Position numbers and translations under genes: made by a program. Below, piece by piece: positions 55,284 through 64,000 of a stretch of DNA of 64,000 nucleotides. The DNA comes from Micromonospora terminaliae (lineage in GTDB: Bacteria > Actinomycetota > Actinomycetes > Mycobacteriales > Micromonosporaceae). Numbering within the stretch: position 1 is the stretch's first letter; each line of letters begins with the position of its first letter. The stretch is taken from positions 4,774,001 to 4,838,000 of the forward strand of contig NZ_CP045309.1 in the NCBI RefSeq assembly GCF_009671205.1, read 5' to 3'. The notes beneath the pieces are model-generated. The model did not search any database. It worked only from the letters and a program-made list of their open reading frames with translations, and was not told the DNA's origin.

Positions 55284-55331
55284 CCTACGGCGAAGAGACA
55301 GTTCAGCTGACGCGCGAAGCGCGCCGGGCTA

Positions 55332-55517
55332 TTACCAGGAAGCCTTGGACACGCCGGGCAGCTCACCGCGGTGGGCCATCTCCCGGATGCACACCCGGCA
55401 GAGACCGAACTTGCGGTAGACCGCCTTCGGACGCCCGCACCGCTGGCAGCGGGTGTACGCGCGAACCGAGAACTTCGGCTTCGCGGCCGCCTTGAGGATC
55501 AGCGCCTTCTTGGCCAT
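55332..55517 (-). CDS. rpsN: 30S ribosomal protein S14, zinc type
   Basis: 61 aa, the short zinc form (S14Z): [23 protein letters not shown] and [18 protein letters not shown], with the C-x2-C...C-x2-C zinc motif. Follows rplE by one base. Confidence 0.98.
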   Translation of the reverse strand: MAKKALILKAAAKPKFSVRAYTRCQRCGRPKAVYRKFGLCRVCIREMAHRGELPGVSKASW

Positions 55518-55518
55518 C

Positions 55519-56088
55519 TCAGTTCTCCTTGAACGGGAAGCCCAGGAGCTTGAGCAGCGCCCGGCCCTCGTCGTCGGTCGTGGCGGTCGTGACCACCGTG
55601 ATGTCCATGCCCCGCTGGCGATCGATCTTGTCCTGGTCGATCTCGTGGAACACCGACTGCTCGGTCAGACCGAACGTGTAGTTGCCGTGGCCGTCGAGCT
55701 TGCGCCCGTCCAGGCCGCGGAAGTCGCGGATACGCGGCAGCGCGATGGAGAGCAGCCGGTCCAGGAACTCCCACATCCGGTCGCCCCGGAGGGTGACCTT
55801 GGCGCCGATCGGCATGCCCTCACGCAGCTTGAACTGCGCGATGGACTTGGTCGCCCGCCGCACCAGCGGCTTCTGGCCGGTGATGGTGGCCAGGTCGCGG
55901 ACGGCGCCGTCGATCAGCTTGGCGTCGCGAGCGGCCTCGCCGACGCCCATGTTGACGACGATCTTGACCAGCCCGGGCACCTGCATGGGGTTGCCGTAGT
56001 TGTACTGCTCCTGCAGCTTCGCCACGACCTCGTTGCGGTACCGCTCCTTGAGGCGCGGCAGGGTCTTGGTTTCGGTAGCCGTGGTCAT
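55519..56088 (-). CDS. rplE: 50S ribosomal protein L5
   Basis: 189 aa, binds 5S r[60 protein letters not shown] and [23 protein letters not shown] C-terminus (here [14 protein letters not shown]). One-base overlap with rplX. Confidence 0.98.
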   Translation of the reverse strand: MTTATETKTLPRLKERYRNEVVAKLQEQYNYGNPMQVPGLVKIVVNMGVGEAARDAKLIDGAVRDLATITGQKPLVRRATKSIAQFKLREGMPIGAKVTLRGDRMWEFLDRLLSIALPRIRDFRGLDGRKLDGHGNYTFGLTEQSVFHEIDQDKIDRQRGMDITVVTTATTDDEGRALLKLLGFPFKEN

Positions 56089-56408
56089 CAGAGGTCCTTA
56101 CCGGTGCTACGCGCGATGCGGACCTTCTGGCCGTTGTCGTCGATCCGGTAACCGACGCGGGTCGGCTTGCCGTCGGAGTCCAGGACCTGCACGTTCGAGA
56201 CGTGGATCGGGGCCTCCTGGGTGACGATGCCACCGGTCTTGGCGCCACGCTGGGTGGTGCTGATGCGAGTGTGCTTCTTGACCCGGTTCACGCCCTCGAC
56301 CAGGACCTTGTCCTGCCGCGGGTAGGCCGCGATGACCTTGCCCTTGGCACCCTTGTCCTTGCCGGCGATGACGACGACCGTGTCGCCCTTCTTGACCTTC
56401 ACGGTCAC
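56088..56408 (-). CDS. rplX: 50S ribosomal protein L24
   Basis: 106 aa with the KOW motif at the start ([21 protein letters not shown]), [18 protein letters not shown] and [17 protein letters not shown] 56408 has GGAGG upstream and overlaps the rplN stop as GTGA; the longer open frame reads through rplN in another phase. Confidence 0.96.
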   Translation of the reverse strand: MTVKVKKGDTVVVIAGKDKGAKGKVIAAYPRQDKVLVEGVNRVKKHTRISTTQRGAKTGGIVTQEAPIHVSNVQVLDSDGKPTRVGYRIDDNGQKVRIARSTGKDL

Positions 56409-56773
56409 AACACCTCCGGCGCGAGAGAGATGATCTTCATGAACCGCTTGTCCCGCAGCTCCCGGCCCACCGGGCCGAAGATGCGGGTACCGCGCGGGTC
56501 CCCACCGTCCTTGATGATGACGGCGGCGTTCTCGTCGAAGCGGATGTACGAGCCGTCCGGCCGCCGCTTCTCCTTGGCGGTGCGAACGACGACGGCCTTG
56601 ACGACGTCGCCCTTCTTCACACCGGCACCGGGGATCGCGTCCTTGACCGTGGCCACGATGACGTCGCCGATGCTCGCGTAGCGCCGACCGGAGCCACCGA
56701 GAACCCGGATGCACAGGATCTCCCGGGCACCCGTGTTGTCGGCGACGCGCAGTCGCGACTCCTGCTGAATCAC
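56405..56773 (-). CDS. rplN: 50S ribosomal protein L14
   Basis: 122 aa: [57 protein letters not shown] and [29 protein letters not shown] 56773 with AGGAG 7 bases upstream. First gene after the S10-unit hairpin, so it probably opens the spc unit. Confidence 0.98.
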   Translation of the reverse strand: MIQQESRLRVADNTGAREILCIRVLGGSGRRYASIGDVIVATVKDAIPGAGVKKGDVVKAVVVRTAKEKRRPDGSYIRFDENAAVIIKDGGDPRGTRIFGPVGRELRDKRFMKIISLAPEVL

Positions 56774-56797
56774 GTCTATCTCCTATGTCTGCCGGTT

Positions 56798-56822
56798 CTC
56801 CGGCCGCCGGGGGCGGCCGGAG
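56798..56822 (-). terminator. Terminator between rpsQ and rplN (S10/spc boundary)
   Basis: Perfect 11-bp stem CTCCGGCCGCC / GGCGGCCGGAG with a GGG loop in a 97-bp gap. All other junctions from rplP to rpsQ overlap, so this marks a real boundary. Confidence 0.7.
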
Positions 56823-56870
56823 CCTGGCGGAACCTGCGCCCGACCGAACCCGGCCGAGCTCGAGCCTTCG

Positions 56871-57146
56871 CTACTTGGCCTTCTCGAGGATCTCCACGAG
56901 CCGCCACCGCTTGGTGGCGGACAGCGGCCGGGTCTCCATGATCAGGACCCGGTCGCCGATGCCGGCCGAGTTCTGCTCGTCGTGGACCTTCAGCTTGCTG
57001 GTGCGGCGCATGATCTTGCCGTACAGCGCGTGCTTGACCCGGTCCTCGACCTCGACCACGACGGTCTTTTCCATCTTGTCGCTGACCACGAGACCCTCGC
57101 GGGTCTTGCGACGGGCCCGCGCGGCGGCGGTGGTGTTCTCACTCAT
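56871..57146 (-). CDS. rpsQ: 30S ribosomal protein S17
   Basis: 91 aa OB-fold: [44 protein letters not shown] and [27 protein letters not shown] overlaps the rpmC stop (ATGA). Last gene of the S10 unit. Confidence 0.98.
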   Translation of the reverse strand: MSENTTAAARARRKTREGLVVSDKMEKTVVVEVEDRVKHALYGKIMRRTSKLKVHDEQNSAGIGDRVLIMETRPLSATKRWRLVEILEKAK

Positions 57147-57379
57147 GATGCAGTCACCTCAGTCGGCGCGGCCGAGAGACCCAGCTCACGCTCACGCATG
57201 ATCGTGTAGATCCGGGCGATCTCCCGACGGATGACCTGCAGCCGCCGGTTGTTGTCGAGCTGCCCGGTTGCGGCCTGCACGCGGAGGTTGAACAGCTCCG
57301 CCTTGGCCTCGCGCAGCTTCGTGACCAGCTCCTCCTCGGAGAGCTCACGCAGCTCGGAAGGCTTGACGCCAGCTGCCAT
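57143..57379 (-). CDS. rpmC: 50S ribosomal protein L29
   Basis: 78 aa helical hairpin at the peptide exit: [25 protein letters not shown], then [23 protein letters not shown] overlaps the rplP stop by one base. Confidence 0.97.
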   Translation of the reverse strand: MAAGVKPSELRELSEEELVTKLREAKAELFNLRVQAATGQLDNNRRLQVIRREIARIYTIMRERELGLSAAPTEVTAS

Positions 57380-57804
57380 CAGGATTCACCCACTTCGCGC
57401 GTAACAATGCGGCACTTCATCGGGAGCTTGTGGATCGCGCGACGCATCGCCTCTCGCGCGATCTGCTCGTTGGGGAAGGACATCTCGAAGAGAACCCGCC
57501 CCGGCTTGACGTTGGCGACCCACCACTCGGGCGAACCCTTACCGGAACCCATGCGGGTTTCCGCCGGCTTCTTGGTGAGGGCCTGGTCCGGGAAGATCGT
57601 GATCCAGACCTTGCCGCCACGCTTGATGTGACGGGTCATCGCGATACGCGCCGACTCGATCTGGCGGTTGGTCACGTACGCCGGCTCGAGAGCCTGGATC
57701 CCGAACTCGCCGAACACCACCCGGTTACCGCCCTTGGACGCGCCGTGGCGGTCCGGGTGGTGCGGCTTGCGGAAGCCCTTCGGGGGCTTGCGCGGCATCA
57801 GCAT
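57379..57804 (-). CDS. rplP: 50S ribosomal protein L16
   Basis: 141 aa: [66 protein letters not shown] and [19 protein letters not shown] 57804 follows AGGAGG. Organises the A-site side of 23S rRNA. Confidence 0.98.
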   Translation of the reverse strand: MLMPRKPPKGFRKPHHPDRHGASKGGNRVVFGEFGIQALEPAYVTNRQIESARIAMTRHIKRGGKVWITIFPDQALTKKPAETRMGSGKGSPEWWVANVKPGRVLFEMSFPNEQIAREAMRRAIHKLPMKCRIVTREVGES

Positions 57805-57807
57805 CTG

Positions 57808-58680
57808 TCAGCCCTCCTGCTGCGTTTCTGCCGGCTGGGTCGCGGCCGCGGCCACGGCTCCGGCGTCGACCGGCTCACCGGCCGGCGTCTCCGCCTGCTG
57901 CGCGATGGTGGTCGCGGCAGCGCGGCCGGCCTCGGTGCCACCGGCGGTCGTACCCGACGAACCCGACCGGCCACGGCGCGGCCGCTCGGGCCGGTCGCCA
58001 CGGTCGCGGCGCGGGCCGCGCGACGGGGCGGCCTCGGCCGGGGCCTCGCGGCCCGGGACGGCGTCGCCCTTGTAGATCCAGACCTTCACGCCGATCCGGC
58101 CGAAGGTGGTACGGGCCTCGAAGAAGCCGTACTCGATGTTGGCCCGCAGCGTGTGCAGCGGGACCCGGCCCTCGCGGTAGAACTCGGTCCGGCTCATCTC
58201 AGCGCCGCCGAGACGGCCCGAGACCTGCACCCGGATGCCCTTGCAGACCGGGTTCTTCATCGCGGACTGCATCGCCTTGCGCATGGCCCGGCGGAAGCTG
58301 ACCCGGCTGGACAGCTGCTCGGCGACGCCCTGGGCGACCAGCTGCGCGTCCGACTCGGGGCTCTTCACCTCGATGATGTTCAGCTGGACCTGCTTGCCCG
58401 TGAGCTTCTCCAGCTCGCCGCGGATCCGGTCGGCCTCCGCACCCTTACGGCCGATGACGATGCCCGGCCGGGCGGTGTGGATGTCGACGCGGACCCGGTC
58501 CCGGGTGCGCTCGATGTCGACCTTGGAGATGCCGGCGCGCTCGAGGCCCTTGGACATCATCCGGCGGATCTTGACGTCCTCGCCGATGTAGTCCTTGTAG
58601 AGCTTGTCCGCGAACCAGCGGGACTTCCAGTCGGTCGAGATGCCGAGCCGGAACCCAGTGGGGTGAACCTTCTGACCCAT
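57808..58680 (-). CDS. rpsC: 30S ribosomal protein S3
   Basis: 290 aa. N-terminal KH domain ([35 protein letters not shown]) and C-terminal domain up to [16 protein letters not shown] ~75-residue low-complexity Ala/Arg/Gly/Thr tail follows. It is longer than in E. coli (233 aa), typical of actinobacteria. Start overlaps the rplV stop (TAATG). Confidence 0.98.
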   Translation of the reverse strand: MGQKVHPTGFRLGISTDWKSRWFADKLYKDYIGEDVKIRRMMSKGLERAGISKVDIERTRDRVRVDIHTARPGIVIGRKGAEADRIRGELEKLTGKQVQLNIIEVKSPESDAQLVAQGVAEQLSSRVSFRRAMRKAMQSAMKNPVCKGIRVQVSGRLGGAEMSRTEFYREGRVPLHTLRANIEYGFFEARTTFGRIGVKVWIYKGDAVPGREAPAEAAPSRGPRRDRGDRPERPRRGRSGSSGTTAGGTEAGRAAATTIAQQAETPAGEPVDAGAVAAAATQPAETQQEG

Positions 58681-59153
58681 TACTCGGCACCCTCCGTCGT
58701 GCTCTGCCCCTCAGCCGCCCCGGCCTGGCTGGTTGCCTCGGCCTTCGTCTGCGCCTGGGCCTTCTTCGCCGACTTCTTCGGCGCGGCCGGCGCCACCGCC
58801 TCGACCGCCACGGTGATGTGGCAGGTGCGCTTGCGGATCCGGTACGCCCGGCCCTGCGCCCGCGGCCGGAACCGCTTCATCGTCGGGCCCTCGTCGACGA
58901 ACGCCTCGCTGACGAGCAGCGCGTCGGGGTCCAGCCGCTCGTTGTTCTCCGCGTTGGCGATCGCGCTCGCGAGCACCTTGTACACCTGCTCGCTCGCAGC
59001 CTGCGGCGCGAACTGCAGCACCGTGAGCGCCTCCTTCGCGGGCAGGCCGCGGACGAGGTTGACCACCCGGCGCGCCTTCATCGGCGAGATGCGCACGTGC
59101 CGCGCAACCGCCCGCGCGCCCGGAAGCACCGGAGCGTCGCCCTTTCCTGGCAT
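58680..59153 (-). CDS. rplV: 50S ribosomal protein L22
   Basis: 157 aa. [75 protein letters not shown] (in part) with the tunnel-wall hairpin, then a ~40-residue Ala/Lys-rich tail. The hairpin is a known site of macrolide-affecting changes; nothing unusual is seen here. Confidence 0.97.
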   Translation of the reverse strand: MPGKGDAPVLPGARAVARHVRISPMKARRVVNLVRGLPAKEALTVLQFAPQAASEQVYKVLASAIANAENNERLDPDALLVSEAFVDEGPTMKRFRPRAQGRAYRIRKRTCHITVAVEAVAPAAPKKSAKKAQAQTKAEATSQAGAAEGQSTTEGAE

Positions 59154-59193
59154 CGCTGTAACCCCTTGTTCCTCTATCCGTATGCCCGCGGCG

Positions 59194-59475
59194 TCAGCGC
59201 CGGCGGCTCTTCCGGTCGTCCTTCTCGTGACCCTTGAACGTGCGGGTCAGCGCGAACTCGCCGAGCTTGTGCCCGACCATGGCCTCGGTCACGAAGACCG
59301 GGACGTGCTTGCGTCCGTCGTGCACGGCGATCGTGTGACCCAGCATCTCCGGGATGATCGTCGAGCGCCGCGACCAGGTCTTGATGACGTTCTTCGAGCC
59401 CTTGTCGTTCTGCGTCTCCACCTTCTTGAGCAGGTGGTCGTCGACGAACGGGCCCTTCTTCAGGCTGCGAGGCAT
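59194..59475 (-). CDS. rpsS: 30S ribosomal protein S19
   Basis: 93 aa: [49 protein letters not shown] (in part), [27 protein letters not shown]. Confidence 0.98.
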   Translation of the reverse strand: MPRSLKKGPFVDDHLLKKVETQNDKGSKNVIKTWSRRSTIIPEMLGHTIAVHDGRKHVPVFVTEAMVGHKLGEFALTRTFKGHEKDDRKSRRR

Positions 59476-59487
59476 GTCTTATCTCCC

Positions 59488-60327
59488 TCAGCCGCGCTTA
59501 CGCGTGGCGTAGCGGCGGCGGACGATCAGCCGGTCGCTCGGCTGGCCCTTACGACGGGTGCGGCCCTCGGGCTTACCCTGCGGGTTGACCGGGTGGCGAC
59601 CACCGGAGGTCTTACCCTCACCACCACCGTGCGGGTGGTCCACCGGGTTCATGGCGACACCACGGACGGTCGGGCGCTTGCCCTTCCACCGCATGCGGCC
59701 GGCCTTACCCCAGTTGATGTTCGACTGGTCGGCGTTGCCGATCTCGCCGATGCTGGCGCGGCAGCGCACGTCGACCCGCCGGATCTCGCCGGACGGCATG
59801 CGGAGGGTCGCGTACGCGCCCTCACGGCCGAGCAGCTGGATGCCGACGCCGGCCGAGCGGGCCAGCTTGGCGCCGCCGCCCGGACGCAGCTCCACGTTGT
59901 GGATCGTGGTACCGACCGGGATGTTGCGCAGCGGCAGGTTGTTGCCCGGCTTGATGTCGGCGCTCGGCCCCGACTCCACCCGGTCGCCCTGCTTCAGGTC
60001 CTTCGGCGCGATGATGTAGCGCTTCTCGCCGTCGGCGTAGTGCAGCAGCGCGATGCGCGCGGTGCGGTTCGGGTCGTACTCGATGTGCGCGACCTTCGCC
60101 GGCACGCCGTCCTTGTCGACCCGCTTGAAGTCGATCAGACGGTACTGCCGCTTGTGGCCGCCACCGTGGTGCCGCGTGGTGATCCGGCCGTGGGCGTTGC
60201 GTCCGCCCTTCTTCGGCAGCGGAGCCAGCAGCGACTTCTCGGGCGTCGACCGGGTGATCTCGGCGAAGTCGGCCACGCTCGAGCCACGCCGGCCCGGCGT
60301 CGTCGGCTTGTACTTACGGATAGCCAT
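59488..60327 (-). CDS. rplB: 50S ribosomal protein L2
   Basis: 279 aa: [41 protein letters not shown], and the peptidyl-transferase-proximal [20 protein letters not shown] with its conserved His, then [16 protein letters not shown]. Confidence 0.99.
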   Translation of the reverse strand: MAIRKYKPTTPGRRGSSVADFAEITRSTPEKSLLAPLPKKGGRNAHGRITTRHHGGGHKRQYRLIDFKRVDKDGVPAKVAHIEYDPNRTARIALLHYADGEKRYIIAPKDLKQGDRVESGPSADIKPGNNLPLRNIPVGTTIHNVELRPGGGAKLARSAGVGIQLLGREGAYATLRMPSGEIRRVDVRCRASIGEIGNADQSNINWGKAGRMRWKGKRPTVRGVAMNPVDHPHGGGEGKTSGGRHPVNPQGKPEGRTRRKGQPSDRLIVRRRYATRKRG

Positions 60328-60339
60328 TGTCTACACCCC

Positions 60340-60642
60340 TCAGCTGACCGGGCCGCCGAAGGCCTCGATACGGTCACCGTCAGCCAGCTTCACGATCGCC
60401 CGCTTGGTCGCCTTGCGCTGACCGAAGCCGGTCTTGGTGCGCTTGCGCTTGCCCTCGCGGTTGAGCGTGTTGACCGTCAGGACGCGGACGTTGAAGATCT
60501 GCTGGATAGCGATCTTGATCTCGGTCTTGTTGGCGTCCGGGTGCACCAGGAAGGTGTACCAGTTCCGGTTCAGCTCGCTGTAGCTCTTCTCCGAGACGAC
60601 CGGGGCGACGATGATGTCGCGCGGATCGGCGATCGTGCTCAC
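60340..60642 (-). CDS. rplW: 50S ribosomal protein L23
   Basis: 100 aa: [44 protein letters not shown] and [20 protein letters not shown]. Docking site of trigger factor and SRP at the exit tunnel. GTG 60642 overlaps the rplD stop. Confidence 0.98.
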   Translation of the reverse strand: MSTIADPRDIIVAPVVSEKSYSELNRNWYTFLVHPDANKTEIKIAIQQIFNVRVLTVNTLNREGKRKRTKTGFGQRKATKRAIVKLADGDRIEAFGGPVS

Positions 60643-61289
60643 TTGCCACCCTCCTCGGTGGTCTCGGCGGGAACGCCCAGGAACTCGTCCAGGGCCTCCT
60701 TCGTGAAGACCACGTCGTCGGCCACCAGCACGTCGTACGTGTTGAGCTGGCCGGCCTCGATCAGGTGCACCCGCGGCTCGTTGCGCAGCGACACCCAGTT
60801 CAGCTCGTCGGTGCTGCTCAGCACGACCAGGACCCGACGGGCCTCGGTCAGCTTCGCCAGCGTGGCCAGCGCGGCCTTGGTCGACGGCTTCTCGCCCGAG
60901 ACGAACGCCTCGACGACGTGCACCTGGCCGGCGCGGGCCCGGTCGGAGAGGGCGCCACGCAGGGCGGCGGCCTTCATCTTCTTCGGGGTCCGCTGGCTGT
61001 AGTCGCGCGGCACCGGGCCGTGGACCACGCCACCGCCGGCGAACTGCGGCGCGCGGGTCGAGCCCTGGCGGGCACGACCGGTGCCCTTCTGCTTGTACGG
61101 CTTCTTGCCTCCACCGGAGACCTCGCCGCGGGTCTTGGTCTTGTGCGTACCCTGCCGGGCCGCCGCCAGCTGAGCCACCACGACCTGGTGCATCAGCGGG
61201 ATGTTGGCCTGGGCGTCGAAGATGTCGGCGGGCAGCTCGACGGAGCCGGCCTTGTTGCCTTCGACGTTGAGGACGTCAACGGTGGTCAC
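60639..61289 (-). CDS. rplD: 50S ribosomal protein L4
   Basis: 216 aa: [19 protein letters not shown], the extended tunnel loop [39 protein letters not shown] and [21 protein letters not shown] 61289 overlaps rplC (GTGA). L4 is the autogenous regulator of the S10 operon in enterobacteria. Confidence 0.98.
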   Translation of the reverse strand: MTTVDVLNVEGNKAGSVELPADIFDAQANIPLMHQVVVAQLAAARQGTHKTKTRGEVSGGGKKPYKQKGTGRARQGSTRAPQFAGGGVVHGPVPRDYSQRTPKKMKAAALRGALSDRARAGQVHVVEAFVSGEKPSTKAALATLAKLTEARRVLVVLSSTDELNWVSLRNEPRVHLIEAGQLNTYDVLVADDVVFTKEALDEFLGVPAETTEEGGK

Positions 61290-61951
61290 TTGGCCGCACC
61301 GCCCTTCTTCACCTTGGTCTTGGCCGCGGTACGGACCAGGACCAGCGCGCCCTTGGGGCCGGGAATGGCGCCGCGGACGAGCAGGAGGTTGTTCTCGGTG
61401 TCCACCGCCTGGACGGTGAGGTTCTGGACGGTGTAGCGCACGCCACCCATCCGACCCGCCATCCGGGTGCCCTTGAAGACGCGACCCGGGGTCGCGCAGG
61501 CGCCGATCGAGCCCGGCGAGCGGTGCTTGCGCTCGACGCCGTGGCTGGCGCGCAGACCGTGGAAGCCGTGCCGCTTCATCGGGCCGGCGTAGCCCTTGCC
61601 CTTGGTCTTGCCGGTGACGTCGATGGTCACACCGGCCGGGAACTCCTCGACCGTGACCTCCTGGCCCGGCGAGTAGTCGCCGGCGTCCGAGGTGCGCAGC
61701 TCGACGATGTGCCGGCGCGGCGCGACGTCCGCCTTGGCGTAGTGCCCGGCGATCGGCTTCTTGACCTTGCGCGGGTCGATGGCCCCGTACGCCAGCTGGA
61801 CCGCGGAGTAACCGTCCTTGTCGGCGCTACGAACCTGGCTCACGACGCACGGGCCGGCCTGAACCACGGTCACGGGAACAACGCGGTTGTTGTCCCAGAC
61901 CTGGGTCATGCCGAGCTTTGCGCCCAGGATCCCCTTGACTTGCCTGTCCAT
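61286..61951 (-). CDS. rplC: 50S ribosomal protein L3
   Basis: 221 aa: [40 protein letters not shown], and the peptidyl-transferase loop [21 protein letters not shown] (in part) with [20 protein letters not shown]. Confidence 0.98.
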   Translation of the reverse strand: MDRQVKGILGAKLGMTQVWDNNRVVPVTVVQAGPCVVSQVRSADKDGYSAVQLAYGAIDPRKVKKPIAGHYAKADVAPRRHIVELRTSDAGDYSPGQEVTVEEFPAGVTIDVTGKTKGKGYAGPMKRHGFHGLRASHGVERKHRSPGSIGACATPGRVFKGTRMAGRMGGVRYTVQNLTVQAVDTENNLLLVRGAIPGPKGALVLVRTAAKTKVKKGGAAK

Positions 61952-61962
61952 TTGTCCGGTCC

Positions 61963-62271
61963 CTACAGCTTGATCTCGATGTCGACGCCAGCCGGCAGGT
62001 CGAGGCGCATGAGCGAGTCGACCGTCTTCGGGGTCGGGTCGATGATGTCGATCAGACGCTTGTGCGTGCGCATCTCGAAGTGCTCGCGCGAGTCCTTGTA
62101 CTTGTGCGGCGAGCGGATAACGCAGAAACGGTTGATCTCCGTGGGCAGCGGCACCGGGCCAGCGACCTGCGCCCCGGTACGCGTCACCGTCTCGACGATC
62201 TTCCGAGCCGAGGAGTCGACGACCTCGTGGTCATAGGCCTTGAGCCGGATGCGGATCTTCTGTCCCGCCAT
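61963..62271 (-). CDS. rpsJ: 30S ribosomal protein S10
   Basis: 102 aa: [60 protein letters not shown] and [27 protein letters not shown] 62271 is the family start with AGAAGGAACAG upstream; the open frame to 62496 runs through the leader. First gene of the S10 operon; also the NusE subunit of antitermination complexes. Confidence 0.98.
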
Positions 62272-62313
62272 GGTGGCTTCTGTTCCTTCTCTCGATGCCG
62301 CTGTGTTGCGGGC

Positions 62314-62335
62314 GCCTGTACCGGCTGGTACAGGC
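62314..62335 (-). promoter_or_regulatory. Perfect stem-loop in the S10 operon leader
   Basis: GCCTGTACC / GGTACAGGC, nine perfect pairs with a 4-nt loop (AGCC on the transcribed strand). It ends 43 bases upstream of the rpsJ ATG. Its position is where a ribosomal-protein (L4-type) autoregulatory leader would be expected. Confidence 0.5.
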
Positions 62336-62469
62336 CCACTTCGCCGACCCCCGCGGTCGGGCGTGTCGCGCCCGTGGGCCAGGCTCCGCCCCGGGACTCC
62401 GGAGCGATTTCCGACCACGCGGTGGGTCATGGCGCCGATCGCGGTGACCGCGACCTGGACGCCGCGCGA

Positions 62470-62502
62470 GGGTGGTTGATCGCCGTGGGCGATCAACCAC
62501 CC
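62470..62502 (-). terminator. tuf terminator
   Basis: Perfect 15-bp stem GGGTGGTTGATCGCC / GGCGATCAACCACCC with a 3-nt loop, 124 bases past the tuf stop. The strongest hairpin in the ribosomal half of the window; it separates tuf from the S10 operon. Confidence 0.8.
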
Positions 62503-62625
62503 CTACGCGAGACTGTCTGACACCCGGAGGTCCAGCGTTAACCGGACGCAGGCGACTGACCGTCGTTACGCAACCTGACTAGTATGCCGCACGACCGGCG
62601 GCGACGCTAATCGGGGTTACCCAGC

Positions 62626-63819
62626 TCACTTGACGATCTTGGTGACGCGACCAGCGCCGACCGTGCGGCCACCCTCCCGGATCGCGAACTTGAGGTTCTC
62701 CTCCATCGCGATGGGCTGGATCAGCTTCACGGACATCGTGGTGTTGTCGCCCGGCATGACCATCTCGGTGCCCTCGGGCAGCGTGACGACGCCGGTAACG
62801 TCCGTGGTCCGGAAGTAGAACTGCGGACGGTAGTTCTGGAAGAACGGGGTGTGCCGGCCGCCCTCCTCCTTGGAGAGGATGTAGACCGTCGCCTCGAACT
62901 CCGTGTGCGGGGTCGTGGTGCCCGGCTTGATGACGACCATGCCGCGCTCGACGTCCTCGCGCTTGATGCCGCGGAGGAGCAGACCGACGTTCTCGCCGGC
63001 CCGGGCCTCGTCGAGCAGCTTGCGGAACATCTCGATGCCGGTGCAGGTGGTCTTCATCGACTTCTCGCGGATGCCGACGATCTCCACCTCCTCGTTCGGC
63101 TTGAGGATGCCGCGCTCGGCGCGACCGGTGACGACGGTGCCACGACCGGTGATCGTGAACACGTCCTCGATCGGCATCAGGAACGGCTTCTCGGTCTCGC
63201 GCTCCGGCTGCGGAATCGCGGTGTCGACAGCGTTCATGAGGTCCATGAGCTTGCCGGTCCACTCGGGGTCACCCTCGAGGGCCTTCAGCGCCGAGACCCG
63301 CACGACCGGCAGGTCGTCACCCGGGTACTCCTGCGACGAGAGCAGCTCGCGGACCTCGAGCTCGACGAGCTCCAGGAGCTCCTCGTCGTCGACCATGTCG
63401 CTCTTGTTGAGCGCCACGACGATGTACGGCACACCGACCTGACGGGCGAGCAGCACGTGCTCGCGGGTCTGCGGCATCGGGCCGTCGGTCGCCGCCACCA
63501 CCAGGATCGCGCCGTCCATCTGGGCGGCACCGGTGATCATGTTCTTGATGTAGTCGGCGTGACCGGGGCAGTCGACGTGCGCGTAGTGACGCGCCTCGGT
63601 CTGGTACTCGACGTGCGCGATGGAGATCGTGATGCCGCGGGCCTTCTCCTCCGGCGCCTTGTCGATCTCGTCGAACGGCGTGTACGGGTTGAGGTCCGGG
63701 AACTGGTCGTGCAGGACCTTGGTGATGGCCGCCGTCAGCGTCGTCTTACCGTGGTCGATGTGACCAATGGTGCCGATGTTGACGTGCGGCTTAGTCCGCT
63801 CGAACTTCGCCTTCGCCAC
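62626..63819 (-). CDS. tuf: Elongation factor Tu
   Basis: 397 aa. G1 GHIDHGKTT at residues 19-27, G2 RGITI, G3 DCPGH, G4 NKSD, G5 SALK. Domains II and III follow ([42 protein letters not shown]). It carries aminoacyl-tRNA to the ribosome. GTG 63819 has AGGAGG upstream. No residue of the elfamycin-resistance type could be judged by eye. In actinobacteria it normally follows rpsL-rpsG-fusA, which would lie beyond position 64000. Confidence 0.99.
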   Translation of the reverse strand: MAKAKFERTKPHVNIGTIGHIDHGKTTLTAAITKVLHDQFPDLNPYTPFDEIDKAPEEKARGITISIAHVEYQTEARHYAHVDCPGHADYIKNMITGAAQMDGAILVVAATDGPMPQTREHVLLARQVGVPYIVVALNKSDMVDDEELLELVELEVRELLSSQEYPGDDLPVVRVSALKALEGDPEWTGKLMDLMNAVDTAIPQPERETEKPFLMPIEDVFTITGRGTVVTGRAERGILKPNEEVEIVGIREKSMKTTCTGIEMFRKLLDEARAGENVGLLLRGIKREDVERGMVVIKPGTTTPHTEFEATVYILSKEEGGRHTPFFQNYRPQFYFRTTDVTGVVTLPEGTEMVMPGDNTTMSVKLIQPIAMEENLKFAIREGGRTVGAGRVTKIVK

Positions 63820-63897
63820 TGGTGTCCTCCTGTGGACTTTCTTGGTTCGTTCGCCCCGGCGCGCCGGTCGGCGCTTAGGACTCTGTCGACAGCCTTT

Positions 63898-63913
63898 CCG
63901 GCCTGACGGCCGG
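63898..63913 (-). promoter_or_regulatory. Stem-loop in the region upstream of tuf
   Basis: CCGGCC-TGAC-GGCCGG, extendable through imperfect AGCCTTT / AGAGCCT flanks, 79 bases before the tuf start. It could be the terminator of the upstream (probably fusA) transcript or a leader element. The 181 bases from 63820 to the window end hold no gene. Confidence 0.45.
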
Positions 63914-64000
63914 AGAGCCTTTGTGGGTTCTGCGGCGATGAAGCCTACAGGCCCGGATTCACACGATCCGACCGAGGTGGCCGCGGGCGGGAGAACCCTC

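Larger units (their letters stand above)
62272..62625 (-). promoter_or_regulatory. 354-bp rpsJ leader and tuf-rpsJ intergenic region, no gene
   Basis: Holds, in the direction of transcription, the tuf terminator (62470-62502), then several potential stems (62344-62360 CCGACC/GGTCGG; 62314-62335, described separately) and the rpsJ ribosome-binding site. The S10 promoter must lie between about 62470 and 62340, but no hexamer pair stands out clearly. Open frames across it are not protein-like. Confidence 0.55.

Overview
The window is very GC-rich DNA (roughly 70% or more by eye) with dense coding, frequent GTG/TTG starts and ATGA/GTGA gene overlaps. An actinomycete-type S10-spc-alpha ribosomal supercluster, a Cvn (conservon) GTPase module, an F420-type luciferase-like oxidoreductase and GlnR/NnaR-type nitrate genes point to an actinobacterium, most likely Micromonosporaceae. 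The genus is an inference from gene content and order. No tRNA, rRNA, CRISPR array, insertion sequence or phage gene was recognised.

Layout. 1-5.9 kb: a PLP lyase, then a PadR regulator divergent from an ABC exporter (decayed permease copy, ATPase, intact 942-aa permease). 5.9-8.3 kb (minus): rplM-rpsI-glmM. 8.5-19 kb: a nitrate assimilation block with narK, a leaderless MazEF-like pair and a methyltransferase on minus, and on plus a five-gene run of nitrate reductase, FAD/BFD electron-transfer protein, nirB, nirD and nnaR. A tandem GlnR-box-like array lies before the run and a weaker one before narK. 19-25.1 kb: a complete conservon (sensor kinase, roadblock, DUF742, GTPase) on minus, back to back with an orphan solute-binding lipoprotein. 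25.2-29.5 kb: a divergently split NMT1/SsuA-type ABC importer with a luciferase-like oxidoreductase and a cupin. 29.5-33 kb: a large membrane protein whose tail carries three unrelated tandem-repeat families.

33-38.9 kb (minus): a TPP-riboswitch-led thiamin operon thiE-thiO-thiS-thiG-(ThiE/TenI-like)-thiD-thiC. The second ThiE-like protein lacks the Mg2+-binding motifs of true ThiE. 39-43.8 kb: aldo/keto reductase, ABC-F ATPase, RsmC-like methyltransferase and a proline-rich single-pass membrane protein.

43.8-64 kb (minus): translation and core genes in transcription order tuf, rpsJ-rplC-rplD-rplW-rplB-rpsS-rplV-rpsC-rplP-rpmC-rpsQ (S10), rplN-rplX-rplE-rpsN-rpsH-rplF-rplR-rpsE-rpmD-rplO, secY-adk-map, a DUF1707 gene, infA-rpmJ-rpsM-rpsK-rpsD-rpoA-rplQ-truA. 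Strong GC hairpins mark likely unit boundaries: after tuf, between rpsQ and rplN, between rplO and secY, between rpsD and rpoA, and after rplQ. The window ends in the leader upstream of tuf.
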